A stretch of 64,000 bases of DNA from the NCBI GenBank assembly GCA_963800415.1, contig CAWDBS010000036.1, positions 32,087 to 96,086 of the forward strand, given 5' to 3'. The notes beneath the pieces are model-generated. The model had not been told where the DNA came from and did no database searches. It saw only the letters and a list, made by a program, of their open reading frames with translations. The stretch is from Palsa-504 sp963800415. Lineage in GTDB: Bacteria > Actinomycetota > Actinomycetes > Streptosporangiales > Streptosporangiaceae. Of the stretch, positions 1-9,150 are shown piece after piece. A program made the position numbers and the translations under genes. The first letter of the stretch is position 1. Each line of letters starts with the position of its first letter.

Positions 1-967
1 GCCATGCTTCGGCGGGGTCGCGCTCGATCCGGAAGCCGACCTCGCGGATCCGGGCCACCGCGTCGAGGAATTCCTGGTAGGTCAGGCTGATGCCGCCTTC
101 TGGGCCGGGCTCGTCGGGTACCTGGATGCCCATCGCCCGGGCGATCCGGTTGAAGGCCTGGAATCCGCCGCGCAGGCACAGCCGCGCCGGTACTACCGGC
201 GCCGACTCGGGCGACAGGGCCAGGAACAGCGCGGCGGAGTCCAGCACGGCCAGCAGCGCGGTCACCCAGGACGACAGCGGCAGGGGTGAGCGGAACCGCA
301 CCAGCGGCAGGTAGGTGGTGTGGCTTTCGGCGATGTCCGCGGCCCAGCGTTCCCACCGGGCATACAGATCGGGCATCGTATCGATGGTGGACACGCCTGA
401 TCCCAGCGCGTAGTGGGTGCGCGCCAGCAGTTCCGGGCCCCAGGACGGGACGCCGGCCCGCGCGTTCAGCAGCGCCACCTCGGTTTCCCTGCGGTTGAAC
501 GCCGAGTACAAGGTCGGCAGGTAGGCGATCTGCAGCGTGACGATCACCAGGCCGGTCGCCGCGGCCAGGAAGACGATCGCCGACGGCGCGGCGCCGGCCG
601 GCTCGGCGAATCCCAGAGTGAACATCGAGGACCCGGCATCGGTGAAAGCCGATGCCACACCGCGGGCGGCGAAAGGCCACAACAGCAGCGCGAACCCGGC
701 AAAGGAAATCCCCAGCCACGCGGCCAGCTGCGCCAGCAAGATCGCCGCCGGCTGGGTGGCGAGCAGCCGGTCACGCCGCCGGTAATCGGCGATGGGGCCG
801 ACCGCCAGCCCGAATGCCCCGGTCACGATCCGGTCCACCCACCGTGTCAGCCAGCCGCTGACCGAACGCGACACGATAAGCGTCCCGGTGACGCTGGCCC
901 ACGCCGCGAGCACGAGCAGGCCGCCGGCCACCGCGGCCACCAGCCGGCCCGCCAACGGCACCACCAT
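1..967 (-). CDS. Membrane protein with ion-channel-like pore loop (3' end outside window)
   Basis: The reading frame is open from an ATG at 967 to the window edge (322 codons seen), with a ribosome-binding site GGAGGAG just upstream. Hydrophobic segments lie at about residues 10-32, 75-98 and 129-150. Between the last two sits FTLGF (116-120), which resembles the pore signature of two-transmembrane potassium channels (T-x-G-[YF]). The rest is a soluble, mostly helical C-terminal region. The arrangement (membrane helix, pore loop, membrane helix, cytosolic tail) suggests a channel or channel-derived membrane protein, but no RCK nucleotide-binding motif is visible in the part present. It is divergent from the CBS gene at 1210. 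Channel function is inferred; the pore motif is the only specific clue. Confidence 0.7.
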   Translation of the reverse strand, partial: MVVPLAGRLVAAVAGGLLVLAAWASVTGTLIVSRSVSGWLTRWVDRIVTGAFGLAVGPIADYRRRDRLLATQPAAILLAQLAAWLGISFAGFALLLWPFAARGVASAFTDAGSSMFTLGFAEPAGAAPSAIVFLAAATGLVIVTLQIAYLPTLYSAFNRRETEVALLNARAGVPSWGPELLARTHYALGSGVSTIDTMPDLYARWERWAADIAESHTTYLPLVRFRSPLPLSSWVTALLAVLDSAALFLALSPESAPVVPARLCLRGGFQAFNRIARAMGIQVPDEPGPEGGISLTYQEFLDAVARIREVGFRIERDPAEAW

Positions 968-1209
968 GGGGATCTCCTCCGCGTTAGCAGGTATGCCGAA
1001 CTTACCCAGGCCCGGCTGGCGCGGGCGTGGCGTTGCCGCTAGCGGCGCCGCTGCTCTGCGGGACGCCATACCGAGCCCGGCCGGTGACCTGAGTCTCCCG
1101 CCGGTCACCTATCGCGGCACCTACGGGTTGACGTAATAGCCTGGGTAATAGCCTGGAGGGGCGCCGGCGGGCACACCCTCAGCCCCGCGCCGGCGCCCGG
1201 GAGGACCAG

Positions 1210-1644
1210 ATGCGTATCAGCGATGTGCTCCGGGTCAAGGGCACGCAGGTCATCACCGTCACCCCGGACACGACGGTGCGGCAGCTTCTGGCGGTGCTCG
1301 CCGAGCACCGGATCGGCGCCGTCGTCGTCTCTGGCGACGGCAGCTCCGTCGACGGGATCGCCAGTGAGCGGGACATCGTCCGGGCGCTGGCCGTACAGGG
1401 CGCCGCGGTGATGTCCCAGCCGGTCACCGCGATCTGCACCGCCCAGGTGCGCACGGTCACGCCGCAGACCCCGGTCGAGGAGGTCATGCGCATGATGACC
1501 GAGCACCGGGTGAGGCACGCGCCGGTCGTGGCCGGCGGCGGCTTGCGGGGAATCGTGAGCATCGGCGACGTGGTGAAGAATCGTATCGACGAACTCGAAA
1601 CCGAGCGAGCCGCCTTGACCGGCTACATCACAGGTACCCGCTGA
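1210..1644 (+). CDS. CBS-domain-pair protein
   Basis: This 144-residue protein is almost entirely two CBS domains, about residues 8-60 and 73-130. Both show the family pattern: V-x-P-x-T-x-V at the start (VTPDTTVRQL; VTPQTPVEEV), then a short strand and G-I-x-S-x-x-D-[IV] (GIASERDIV; GIVSIGDVV). Stand-alone CBS pairs bind adenine nucleotides or related ligands and act as sensors or regulators, usually in the cytosol. A ribosome-binding site GGGAGGA precedes the ATG by 5 bases. It is transcribed divergently from the channel-like gene at 967, so regulation of that protein is possible but unproven. Confidence 0.9.
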   Translation: MRISDVLRVKGTQVITVTPDTTVRQLLAVLAEHRIGAVVVSGDGSSVDGIASERDIVRALAVQGAAVMSQPVTAICTAQVRTVTPQTPVEEVMRMMTEHRVRHAPVVAGGGLRGIVSIGDVVKNRIDELETERAALTGYITGTR

Positions 1645-1854
1645 CAATCCGGCTCCGCCTGCAGGCGCCTGCAACGATCTCCCGGGCGACCGAGGGGCAA
1701 CATCGGATGGGACAGAATGACGACTTCTGGCCGTCTTCTGCGGCGCTACGCGATGAACTGCATCTGGTGTCGACCCCGGCGTCCGGGGTCATCCACCGAG
1801 CCTGGAACGGCCGGCATGCCGGCCCTGGAGGGCAGCTGACCTGGGACGCTCCGG

Positions 1855-2250
1855 TTAATTGGATACCCCTAACCGGGCTTTCGACGGGGGTTCGGGGGTG
1901 AAGGGCAGGAGCTGGTCACCTCCCTTGCCGACTACCCCGTAGCTTGCTTCGGGCAGCTCGACCCAGGCGCCGGGGAGATCGCCGATGGGCTCGGAGACCA
2001 CGAGCCGTGCGTCGTCGGACAGCTGCTGCAGGGCATGTCGTTCGGGATATTGCTGTTTGACCGTGCGGGCGTCGCGGCTGAAGAACAGCGACCGCGATTT
2101 GCCCTCGCTGGAGTAGCGGAACACCCACAAGCTCTCACCGTCACTGGTGGCGATCGTGCCCTGGAACGGGTCGGTGATGCCCCGCTGCCGCCCGCATGCC
2201 TCGACGAACCCGATGGCCCGCGCGACAGCGTGCGGCGGATCGTCGGCCAC
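1855..2250 (-). pseudogene. Class II glutamine amidotransferase, C-terminal half only
   Basis: The 131 residues match by eye the C-terminal half of small class II glutamine amidotransferases (EgtC/YafJ-like): a strand rich in DGE-LW-FRYSSEG, then SRSLFFS, and the terminal block SEPIGDLPGAWVELPEAS. Full-length members are roughly 250-280 residues and start with the nucleophilic Cys2 domain. Here the frame is closed by a TGA at about 2297 and no Cys2 region or its GDGFG-type motif is present upstream. The remaining piece has no catalytic residue for glutamine hydrolysis and is most likely a decayed gene. The GTG at 2250 is only the first possible start after the break. Confidence 0.75.
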
Positions 2251-2349
2251 CGGCGCGCGCAGCAGCTGGGCAGCGGCCTTGGGTTTATATTGGGCGGCGG
2301 GTCAGCTCGCGTGCCGCTTCCGCGGCCAGGCGCGGCCTTAATGCCGTCG

Positions 2350-2625
2350 TCAGGAGTCGGCTGGCCGGGCCCACGGCACGGCCTCGGCCTCCTTCTCGGC
2401 GACCTCCTGCAGGTCCGCTTGCCCGTGCGCCTCGTCCTCCTGCAAGGCCCTGGCGATTGCCGCGGCCTGCTCCCCAGCCACCGCCGTCTCAGCCTCGGCC
2501 AGCCCGGCCTGGGCCCTCGCGGCCTTCGCCTGGGCCCGTGCGGCCTTGGCCGACGATCCGCGCCCGCCGTGGTTGCTCACGCCGCCGAGCGTCAAGATGC
2601 TCGCGGCCTTCCAGATAAGTCCCAT
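2350..2625 (-). CDS. Small Ala-rich coiled-coil protein, function unknown
   Basis: A 91-residue ORF starting MGLIWKAASILTLGG, followed by a long Ala/Gln/Glu-rich stretch (about residues 25-85) likely to form one amphipathic helix or coiled coil. Short proteins with an MGLI-type hydrophobic N-terminus and a KAxxAQ helix are common and unassigned in actinomycetes. A GAGGGA ribosome-binding site lies 9 bases before the ATG, which supports expression. It follows the amidotransferase remnant on the same strand. No function can be given. Confidence 0.5.
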   Translation of the reverse strand: MGLIWKAASILTLGGVSNHGGRGSSAKAARAQAKAARAQAGLAEAETAVAGEQAAAIARALQEDEAHGQADLQEVAEKEAEAVPWARPADS

Positions 2626-2933
2626 GACGACCGTCCCTCGCTTCGGAGCCGCAACGAGCGCACCTGCTGGCCCTGGACCGTGATGCTGCCGCCCGGCGAG
2701 CTGCCGTTCGCGAGCACCCGCACGCTAGTGACCGCGCGGCACACCGCGCTGCCCGGAGGCCTTTTTCACATCACGGTCCACCATCTTCGCCGCCGATCAG
2801 GAAAACAAGGACTATCCGGCCCGGCCGGCCAGGGCCCTTGGTCCCGTACCGACGGCGACCCTGGCATGCCAGCATGCCGGGTGGTCAGCCGGCCGGGGTT
2901 GTCCTGACCGGTCCGACGTCGCCACGGCACGGG
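2626..2933. other. Intergenic region, no gene seen
   Basis: No frame in this stretch has a ribosome-binding site and recognisable protein motif. It separates the small coiled-coil gene from the stop of the potassium channel gene. Confidence 0.5.
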
Positions 2934-3965
2934 TCACCCTGCTTGGTCCGCTGCGTCCTGCAGGGCGGATAGCTGCTGCTGAGTACCGATGGCGATCAGT
3001 ACGTAGCCCGCGTGGACCGGGGTTTGCACCGGCGGGTTGGTCAGGAAAGTCCCGTCGCGGCCGCGCAGTGCCAGCACGAGCGCCCCGGTCGTCTCGCCCG
3101 CATTCGCCTCCTGCAGGGTGCGCCCGGCAAGCCTGGAGCCGGCACGTACCGGTACCTCCTCCAACCGGAACTCCAGGCTCCCGTCATGCATCACGACATC
3201 CAGGAATTCCACCACGTTGGGCTGCAACGCGGCCGCCGCGATCCGCTGGCCGCCGATCCGCTGCGGATTCACGACCCGGGTTGCGCCCGCACGCAGCAGT
3301 TTCGGCTCCGACGCCTCGGTGCGGGCCCGGGCGACGATGATGAGGTCAGGACGCAGCGCCCGGGCGGACAACGTCACGTAGACGTTCTCCGCGTCGGTGT
3401 TGATCGCGGTGACCAGGGCCCTGGCCCGCATGATGCCCGCCTTGCGCAGCACCTCGTCGTCGGTTACATCCCCGGTGAGCGCGGGATAGGTGACCGCCGC
3501 CACCCGCGCCGGGTCGAGGTCGATCACCACGACCGCCGCGCCCTGCCCGGCCAGGTAGCCAGCGACCGCGCGGCCCACCCGGCCCCACCCGCAGACGATA
3601 GTGTGCCCGTTCATCCGGGCTATGCCGCGTTCCATCCGGCGCCTTTCGAAGTGCTGGTGCAGATGACCCTCCACCAGCGATTCCAGTACCACGCCAAAGG
3701 CGTACAGCGCCGTGCCCACCCCCACGACGATCAGCATGATCGTGAAGATCTTCCCCGCCACGCCCAGCGGCTGGACCTCGCGGAACCCGACCGTGGTAAT
3801 CGTCGTGACCGTCTGGTAGACGGCGTCGAGCAGGCTGAATCCGAGCACGAGATAGCCGATGCTGCCAGCGACCACGACCCCGAGGACTGCCAGCAAGGCT
3901 AGCTGGATACGCCGTACATGGTTCACGAGGCAATTGTGTCCCGACCGGGCGGCGAAGGCTGTCAC
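2934..3965 (-). CDS. Two-transmembrane potassium channel with RCK (TrkA-N/TrkA-C) domains
   Basis: This inner-membrane channel is expected to conduct K+ under control of a cytosolic ligand. Transmembrane helix 1 is at about residues 21-43, the pore loop with filter TITTVGF at 55-61, and helix 2 at 70-95. The RCK_N/TrkA-N Rossmann domain starts at HTIVCGWGRVG (121-131), with the acidic residue after beta-2 (VVVIDLD). A TrkA-C-like domain occupies about residues 260-343. The filter ends in TVGF rather than the usual TVGYG, so its selectivity could differ. Length (343) is normal for the family. The start is uncertain: a GTG at codon 14 is also possible and the first codons lack a clear ribosome-binding site. 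Confidence 0.93.
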   Translation of the reverse strand: MTAFAARSGHNCLVNHVRRIQLALLAVLGVVVAGSIGYLVLGFSLLDAVYQTVTTITTVGFREVQPLGVAGKIFTIMLIVVGVGTALYAFGVVLESLVEGHLHQHFERRRMERGIARMNGHTIVCGWGRVGRAVAGYLAGQGAAVVVIDLDPARVAAVTYPALTGDVTDDEVLRKAGIMRARALVTAINTDAENVYVTLSARALRPDLIIVARARTEASEPKLLRAGATRVVNPQRIGGQRIAAAALQPNVVEFLDVVMHDGSLEFRLEEVPVRAGSRLAGRTLQEANAGETTGALVLALRGRDGTFLTNPPVQTPVHAGYVLIAIGTQQQLSALQDAADQAG

Positions 3966-4377
3966 CCTCGATCGGCTCTACCCAACGTAAGCGACTGCGC
4001 TCAGGCCGTCCTGGGCACGAGAGAGCCGGGCGGAACAAGATCAGGATTACAAACCTCTCCATGGTTTCTGGGAACCAGGCCCGGCCCGGCCGACCGCAAC
4101 ATATCGACTTATGGGCGGAGGAGAAGGCAGGGAGCCGAGGCGCGAGAACCGCCCAGATCGGTTATCCGCGCGCAACACGTCGGTCCGCCGTGACCGTCCG
4201 TAACGGCAATCTGGGGATGTCGCCGGCTCCCCGCGACCGCCGCCAGCGTGAGCATCCCGGTGCCAGCGCGATCGTGGCATGAACGCCCAGCACGCCGTTG
4301 CAGATGCCGAGGTACGACAAGCGAGCTCACTGGCCATACGATCGCGTTGATGAGGGCTTAACGAAAACCGCCGGGCA
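3966..4377. other. Divergent intergenic region
   Basis: This holds the 5' flanks of the potassium channel (minus) and the metallopeptidase (plus). A small inverted repeat TGGTT-N6-AACCA lies near 4060. No additional gene or clear promoter was recognised. Confidence 0.4.
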
Positions 4378-5241
4378 GTGCCGGACGGGTGGGAGGACCT
4401 GGTGGAGGCAGAGTCGGAGCGTCAGCTGGCTGACCCGCCGGCCACCTGGCAGGAGCACTGGTTCGACCACCGCCAGTTGCTCCGGCTATACCACAGCGAC
4501 GAGCACTGCGCGATCTACGTGGACCCGGACGTGCGCCGGGCCGAGGTCCGGTGGCTGCCCCGGTTCATCAATGTGACCTGGCAGTACTCCAAGGCAGCCT
4601 ACGGCGACGCGTTCGGGTTCGACCCGCGCATCTACTCCATCCACCACGCCGGACGGCACGGCGGCGGCCACGCGGGCTACTACGTCAGCCCGGTCCACGA
4701 CTACCACAACGTCAGCGACTGCGGGCTGGACAGCTGGCGGGAGGGCAACGCCCTCGCTCGCGAGCTGCCTGCTCATGAGATCGGGCATTCCGTGGAGAGC
4801 GCCAGCAACGGCGTCCACGGCTCACCGGCGTATGAGATCTGGGGCGACAGCAAGTGGGCCGAGTTCTACATCTATGACCTCTACACGGCGCTGGGCATGG
4901 ATCGCGAAGCCAAGGGCGTCTACCGCAGGTTCACCGGCAACACCGACGATTTCCCTCGTCGGGGGACCCGCTGGTTCCGCGACTGGTTCTACCCGCTATG
5001 GCGGGACTGCGGGCGGGCAGAGGTCATGAACAGGTTCTTCCGGGAGCTGGCCCGGCACTTCCCGCGCGACTCCGGCGGCACCTACACGCGGCGGATGAAC
5101 TGGGGCGAGTACGTCCACTTCACCAGCGGTGCCGCGGCCGCCGACATGAGCGGCCAGGCCGCCCGCGCTTTCGGCTGGCCCCGCGAGTGGGCCGGCCAGC
5201 TGGAGCACGCCCGCGAGCAGTTCCCCGGCATCACGTACTGA
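4378..5241 (+). CDS. Putative zinc metallopeptidase with HEIGH motif
   Basis: Residues 133-137 read HEIGH, the HExxH signature of zincin metallopeptidases; the two His would bind zinc and the Glu act as general base. A likely third ligand is Glu162 in WAEFY, about 25 residues later, as in gluzincins. Around this core are many aromatic residues and Arg, and no signal peptide or membrane segment is visible, so the protein appears cytosolic or exported by another route. I cannot place it in a named peptidase family. The start is ambiguous: GTG 4378 has no good ribosome-binding site, whereas GTG 4402 is preceded by GGGAGG at ideal spacing, giving 279 residues. A perfect tandem repeat follows the stop. 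Confidence 0.75.
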   Translation: MPDGWEDLVEAESERQLADPPATWQEHWFDHRQLLRLYHSDEHCAIYVDPDVRRAEVRWLPRFINVTWQYSKAAYGDAFGFDPRIYSIHHAGRHGGGHAGYYVSPVHDYHNVSDCGLDSWREGNALARELPAHEIGHSVESASNGVHGSPAYEIWGDSKWAEFYIYDLYTALGMDREAKGVYRRFTGNTDDFPRRGTRWFRDWFYPLWRDCGRAEVMNRFFRELARHFPRDSGGTYTRRMNWGEYVHFTSGAAAADMSGQAARAFGWPREWAGQLEHAREQFPGITY

Positions 5242-5248
5242 AATACCG

Positions 5249-5280
5249 GGCCGTGCTACCGGGCGGCCGTGCTACCGGGC
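5249..5280. repeat. Two perfect tandem copies of a 16-bp unit
   Basis: GGCCGTGCTACCGGGC occurs at 5249-5264 and again at 5265-5280, beginning 7 bases after the metallopeptidase stop codon, with a partial third unit (CGTGGCC) following. It could be a replication-slippage product. Confidence 0.9.
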
Positions 5281-5694
5281 CGTGGCCGATCGAGAGAGCT
5301 GGCCGGGTGCCGGGATTCGTCCGGGCGGCAGGCGGTGTCGGCGTGATCGATTGATATGGAGCCGCCACACACGTAGAGGCTTTCGATCTGGGCCGCCAGG
5401 TGATCCCTGGCATCCATTGGCTAGGCCACGCAGAGCAGGTAAATCTGCTTACCGTGCCTCAGCTGCTGGTATCGATCGTCCGGAAGGTGATCGCCACGTC
5501 CCAGCGCTCCAAGGTAAGCCGCCACAGGAAAGTCAGCGTGCACCAGCCAGGTGAATGCTGCGGCCAAACAGAGGGCTGTCCTCGGGCCTGGCGCCGCGGC
5601 CGGGCAAGCTGACCGCGCCTGGACCGTCATCTTGCTGGCTGAGGCCGGTCGCGGAGGTAGCCGTTGTCGTAGGGCGGATGTGATCGAGGGGCTT
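5281..5694. other. Intergenic region, no gene seen
   Basis: Only a weak inverted repeat GGTAA-N6-TTACC near 5440 was noted. No coding pattern with a ribosome-binding site was recognised before the alpha/beta hydrolase. Confidence 0.4.
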
Positions 5695-6617
5695 ATGACG
5701 TGCGAGACTGCGCCCATGGATGAGGTCGCTGCGCGCACGCTGGGCCGGGTGGCAGCCAATGGCATCGAGCTGGCCTATGAGACGTTCGGTGATGCGAGCG
5801 CGCCGCCAGTTGTGCTGATCATGGGCCTGGCGACACAGATGATCGCCTGGCCGGACGAGCTGTGCGAAGGCCTGGCCCGGAACGGTCTGTTCGTGGTCCG
5901 GTTCGACAACCGGGACGTGGGCGAATCGACCCACCTGCGCAACCTTCCGCCGCCGCGCCTTGCCGACATCGTGGTGCGGCGCAGGCCGCCGCCGTACTCG
6001 ATCGGCGACATGGCCGAGGATGTGGCCGGGCTTCTCGATGGCCTGGGCCTAGGCCAGGTTCACCTGGTCGGGGCGTCGATGGGCGGGTTCATCGCGCAGA
6101 CCGTCGCGCTGGAGCACGCCGCCCGGGTTCGCACCCTCACGCTGATGATGACCTCCACCGGATCCCGCAGGGTGGGGCAGCCCAAACCCCGGGTATACGC
6201 CCAGCTGATGCGCGGCGCGTGGCCGTCGGCCGGCCCGCGGCCATTGCCGCGACCGTCGAGACGTTCCGGCTCATCGGCTCGCACGGCTTCGCGTTCGACG
6301 AGCAGTACATACGTGACGTGGCCGGCCGGAGCTGGGACCGAGGCTATGATCCTGATGGCGCCCGGCGGCAGCTCGCGGCGAGCGCGAGCCAGCCGAATCG
6401 CACTGCGGAACTGCGCCGGATCACGGTCCCGACACTGGTCATCCACGGGCTGCACGACCCGCTGGTCGCGCCGAGCGGCGGCCTGGCGATCGCCAGGGCG
6501 ATCCCGGACTCCCGGTTCGTGGGGTTCTCCGGCATGGGTCACGATCTGCCCCGGGCACTGTGGCCAGAGTTCGTCAGGGAGATCGCGGCGCTGGCCGCGC
6601 CGGGCGAACATGACTAG
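5695..6617 (+). pseudogene. Alpha/beta hydrolase with a frameshift in the middle
   Basis: Starting at ATG 5695 (GAGGGG just upstream), the first frame encodes a normal alpha/beta-hydrolase N-terminal half: strand VVLIMGLA, the FDNRDVGES turn, and the nucleophile elbow GASMGG. Near 6215-6235 the homology moves to another frame, which supplies the rest: the cap region, TLVIHGLHDPLVAP with the acidic residue, and MGHDLP with the catalytic His, ending at TAG 6615-6617. Joined, the two parts make a full-length enzyme of about 307 residues of the TAP/esterase-like group. A single-base loss in GC-rich sequence explains this, either a real mutation or a sequencing error. The substrate is unknown. Confidence 0.85.
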
Positions 6618-6747
6618 CGGATCGATCCGCAGGGCTAGGTAGTCCTGGGCACCAGCAGCGGGTGACCTCATCCGCTTCTGCCGCTGGGAGCATCGCCGTC
6701 CGAGGCGGGGCGCCAGCCGGCCGGGTGCGCTGGCCTAGAGTCGGGAC

Positions 6748-7083
6748 GTGGCAGATGACGAGACGAAGGTCTACGCGCTCAACCTGTTCGATATCGCCGA
6801 CCGTGAGGAGTACCTGGCCTACTCACGCCGGTCGGCCCGCGAGGTCGCCCGGCACGGAGGACGCGTGCTGGCCCTGGGCCGGTTCCGGGAGAGCGCGGCA
6901 GGCGACATCACTCCCCGGCAGGTGCTCATCCTCGTCGAATGGGAGTCCCTGGCGGCCTTCGAGAGCTACCGCCAGGACCCGGCGCTGGCCGACCTGCACC
7001 CGCACCGGGAACGAGGCACCTCGGCGTATGTGTGGCACCTGTTCGACCGGCTCGATGACCTGCGGCCGCTCCTTCGCCTGTGA
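6748..7083 (+). CDS. DUF1330-like small dimeric alpha/beta-barrel protein
   Basis: A 111-residue protein starting at GTG 6748. The pattern is that of DUF1330/ABM-like ferredoxin folds: strand YALNLFDIAD, helix REEYLAYSRRS, strand GGRVLALGRF, strand QVLILVEWESLAAFESYRQDP with the W-x-S-x-x-A-x-x-x-Y signature. Such proteins are small cytosolic dimers of mostly unknown function. It stands alone between the damaged hydrolase and a convergent dehydrogenase. Confidence 0.75.
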   Translation: MADDETKVYALNLFDIADREEYLAYSRRSAREVARHGGRVLALGRFRESAAGDITPRQVLILVEWESLAAFESYRQDPALADLHPHRERGTSAYVWHLFDRLDDLRPLLRL

Positions 7084-7232
7084 ACCCACGGTGATGCGCA
7101 AAGTCGTGACTGCTAATGCCGCGACCGGCAACGTCTGCCCGGTTTATGTCGAGCGGTTGCCGTGTTCTCGGGCGCATATCCGATCGGCGCGGGCGGCGAA
7201 TGGGCCCTCGCCCGTTTGCACGTCGATGGTCG

Positions 7233-8210
7233 TTAGATCGTGACGACGACCTTGCCGCCGGGATGACCTTGTGCCAGGTACCGGATGGCCTCGGGCGCCT
7301 CACGCAGTGGGAAGGTCCGGTCGATCGCTGGTGTGACCTTCCCCTCCTCGATCAGCGTGGTCAGGTACTCCAGGTCTTCGGAGCGCTCCTTTGCGGTCAC
7401 GGCTCGCAGCCGCTGGCTCGAGAACACCGACCGAACGGGTGCTCGCAGGATCTGGCGGTCGAAGCCCCCGAGCCACCGGCCGCCTCCTTCGCCGCCGACA
7501 ATCGCCAGGGTGCCGTGCGGCGTGAGGGCCCGGCGCAGCAACGACACGGGGCGGCGCCCGGCGGTGTCGAGGATCAGGTCGAACTGCGGTCCGCGCGCGT
7601 CCACCTCCTCGCGGGTGTAGTCGATCACGTCGTCGGCTCCGATGGACCGGACCAGGTCGATCTTCGCAGTGCTGCACATGCCCGTCACCCGGGCGCCGAA
7701 CGCGTGGGCCAGCTGGACGGCGAAGGAGCCGACGCCGCCTGCCGCGCCGATGACCAGCACGCGCTGGCCTGGCTGCACGAGTCCGACGTCGCGCAGGCCC
7801 TGCAGCGCGGTCACGCCCGAGATGGGCACCGCCGCAGCCTGCTCGAAGCTCAGATTGGCGGGCATGCGGGCAAGATGGCTCCCCCGCGACCGCGCGTATT
7901 CGGCGAACGAGCCGGCCGTGGTCACGCCGTAGACTTCGTCGCCCGGACGGAATCGGGTGACACGGCTGCCCGCAGCCTCGACGACACCGGCGAGGTCACG
8001 GCCTCGCACGGGCACCTTGGGGCGGCGCACACCCATCCCCATGAGGCGTACGAGGTAGGGACGACCGGTCATGAGATGCCAAACCCCTGGGTCGACGCCG
8101 GCCGCCCGTACCCGCACCAGGACCTCGTCGTCGCCGATTACCGGCATTTCGATGTCCCCGAACCGCAACGTGTCGGCGGATCCGTAGACGTCCTGCACAA
8201 TCGCCTTCAT
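7233..8210 (-). CDS. NAD(P)-dependent alcohol dehydrogenase / quinone reductase (MDR superfamily)
   Basis: A 325-residue medium-chain dehydrogenase/reductase. It has the GroES-like N-terminal domain (V-R-V-R-A-A-G-V-D-P, about residues 30-40; the GRDLAGVVEAAG loop) and a Rossmann domain with VLVIGAAGGVGSFAVQLA, the AAGGVG pattern of zinc-independent quinone-oxidoreductase-type members. The cysteines of the structural zinc lobe are absent. The reaction is probably NADPH-dependent reduction of a quinone or enone. The ATG at 8210 has GGGAGGACC upstream and fits the family N-terminus MKAIVQDVYG better than a longer start at 8312. Confidence 0.88.
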   Translation of the reverse strand: MKAIVQDVYGSADTLRFGDIEMPVIGDDEVLVRVRAAGVDPGVWHLMTGRPYLVRLMGMGVRRPKVPVRGRDLAGVVEAAGSRVTRFRPGDEVYGVTTAGSFAEYARSRGSHLARMPANLSFEQAAAVPISGVTALQGLRDVGLVQPGQRVLVIGAAGGVGSFAVQLAHAFGARVTGMCSTAKIDLVRSIGADDVIDYTREEVDARGPQFDLILDTAGRRPVSLLRRALTPHGTLAIVGGEGGGRWLGGFDRQILRAPVRSVFSSQRLRAVTAKERSEDLEYLTTLIEEGKVTPAIDRTFPLREAPEAIRYLAQGHPGGKVVVTI

Positions 8211-8507
8211 CCAGGTCCTCCCTCGTCCCCTCCGCCCCGAGTCTCCCCTAATTCCGAGGCAGTCGCCAAAGAGGGCGGGGAATTCGGGCCCTGCCCGGTC
8301 GAGGACCGGCAACGGCTGGACGAGCGCCGCGCAGAAGCCGGACTTGATCCGTTCGCTGACTACGAATCCCGGATGCGAGACCAGTCATAGCCAGCGTGGG
8401 CAACGGACCGTGCCCGGGGGCAGGTGTCCGCATTGTGAGGTCCGGGGATGGCCGCCTGGGGACAGCCGCGTTACGCTGTCCTGTGATCCTCCTCCACGGG
8501 AGGTGCC

Positions 8508-9140
8508 GTGATGGCATGGCCGGGAAACGAAAAGGCGGCAGTTGCCGTCGGCTGCGGTCACCTGCGGGCGTCGCACGCCGACCGCGAGCAGGTGGTCGGC
8601 ACGCTCAAAGCCGCGTTCGTGCAGGGTCGGCTGACCAAGGACGAGTTCGACGCGCGGATCGGCCAGGCGCTCGCCTCACGTACCTACGCGGACCTGGCCG
8701 CCGTCACCGTCGGCCTGGCCGCAGCCCGGCCGCCCCGCAAGCCGCCCCGCAAGCCGCCCCGGCGGCAGGTGAGCAACGCAGTCAGGTGGAGCACATCCGG
8801 GTTGTTTACGCCAGCCGTTCTCGCCGCCGCTATTGCATCGGCTCCGCTGGGCGGTGATGGCCGGTATGAGGCCGTGGGTTTCGTGATCGCATTCGTCTAT
8901 TTCGTGTTCTGGTTGTCCGTCGGGGCCGACATGCTCTGGCAATGGCACTGTGCGTCTTTGCCCACGGCAAGGATGTGCGTCCGGTGCGCGCACACCGCCG
9001 CCTCTCACCGCGCGCGAGCGTCCTGCACAGTCCGGCCGGGTCCGGTTACATTGTGGGGACGCTGTCCGTGTGCGGGCTATGTTCCGCCAGGGCTATCGCC
9101 ACAGACCGCCGACCAGGACGGCCTGGCAGCCACCGGGTAA
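8508..9140 (+). CDS. DUF1707 (SHOCT-like) membrane protein
   Basis: Residues about 18-70 form a DUF1707 domain: R-A-S-H-A-D-R-E-Q-V, then AFVQGRLTKDEFDARIGQALASRTYADLAAV. A basic Pro/Arg/Lys linker built from 12-bp DNA repeats follows (8730-8753 and on), then two hydrophobic segments (about 98-113 and 121-140). The C-terminal 65 residues are Cys-rich and unlike the family; they run into the integrase remnant beginning at about 9151 and may be an altered tail. The start is GTG 8508 or ATG 8511, both after GGAGGTGCC. Function unknown; such proteins are small actinomycete envelope proteins. Confidence 0.75.
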   Translation: MMAWPGNEKAAVAVGCGHLRASHADREQVVGTLKAAFVQGRLTKDEFDARIGQALASRTYADLAAVTVGLAAARPPRKPPRKPPRRQVSNAVRWSTSGLFTPAVLAAAIASAPLGGDGRYEAVGFVIAFVYFVFWLSVGADMLWQWHCASLPTARMCVRCAHTAASHRARASCTVRPGPVTLWGRCPCAGYVPPGLSPQTADQDGLAATG

Positions 9141-9150
9141 GGCCCAGCGG

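Noticed and set aside
8260..8390. End of a protein (DERRAEAGLDPFADYESRMRDQS) on the plus strand.
   Set aside because: It reads like natural protein but has no start or recognised family; the frame upstream is antisense of the dehydrogenase. A possible remnant, not annotated.
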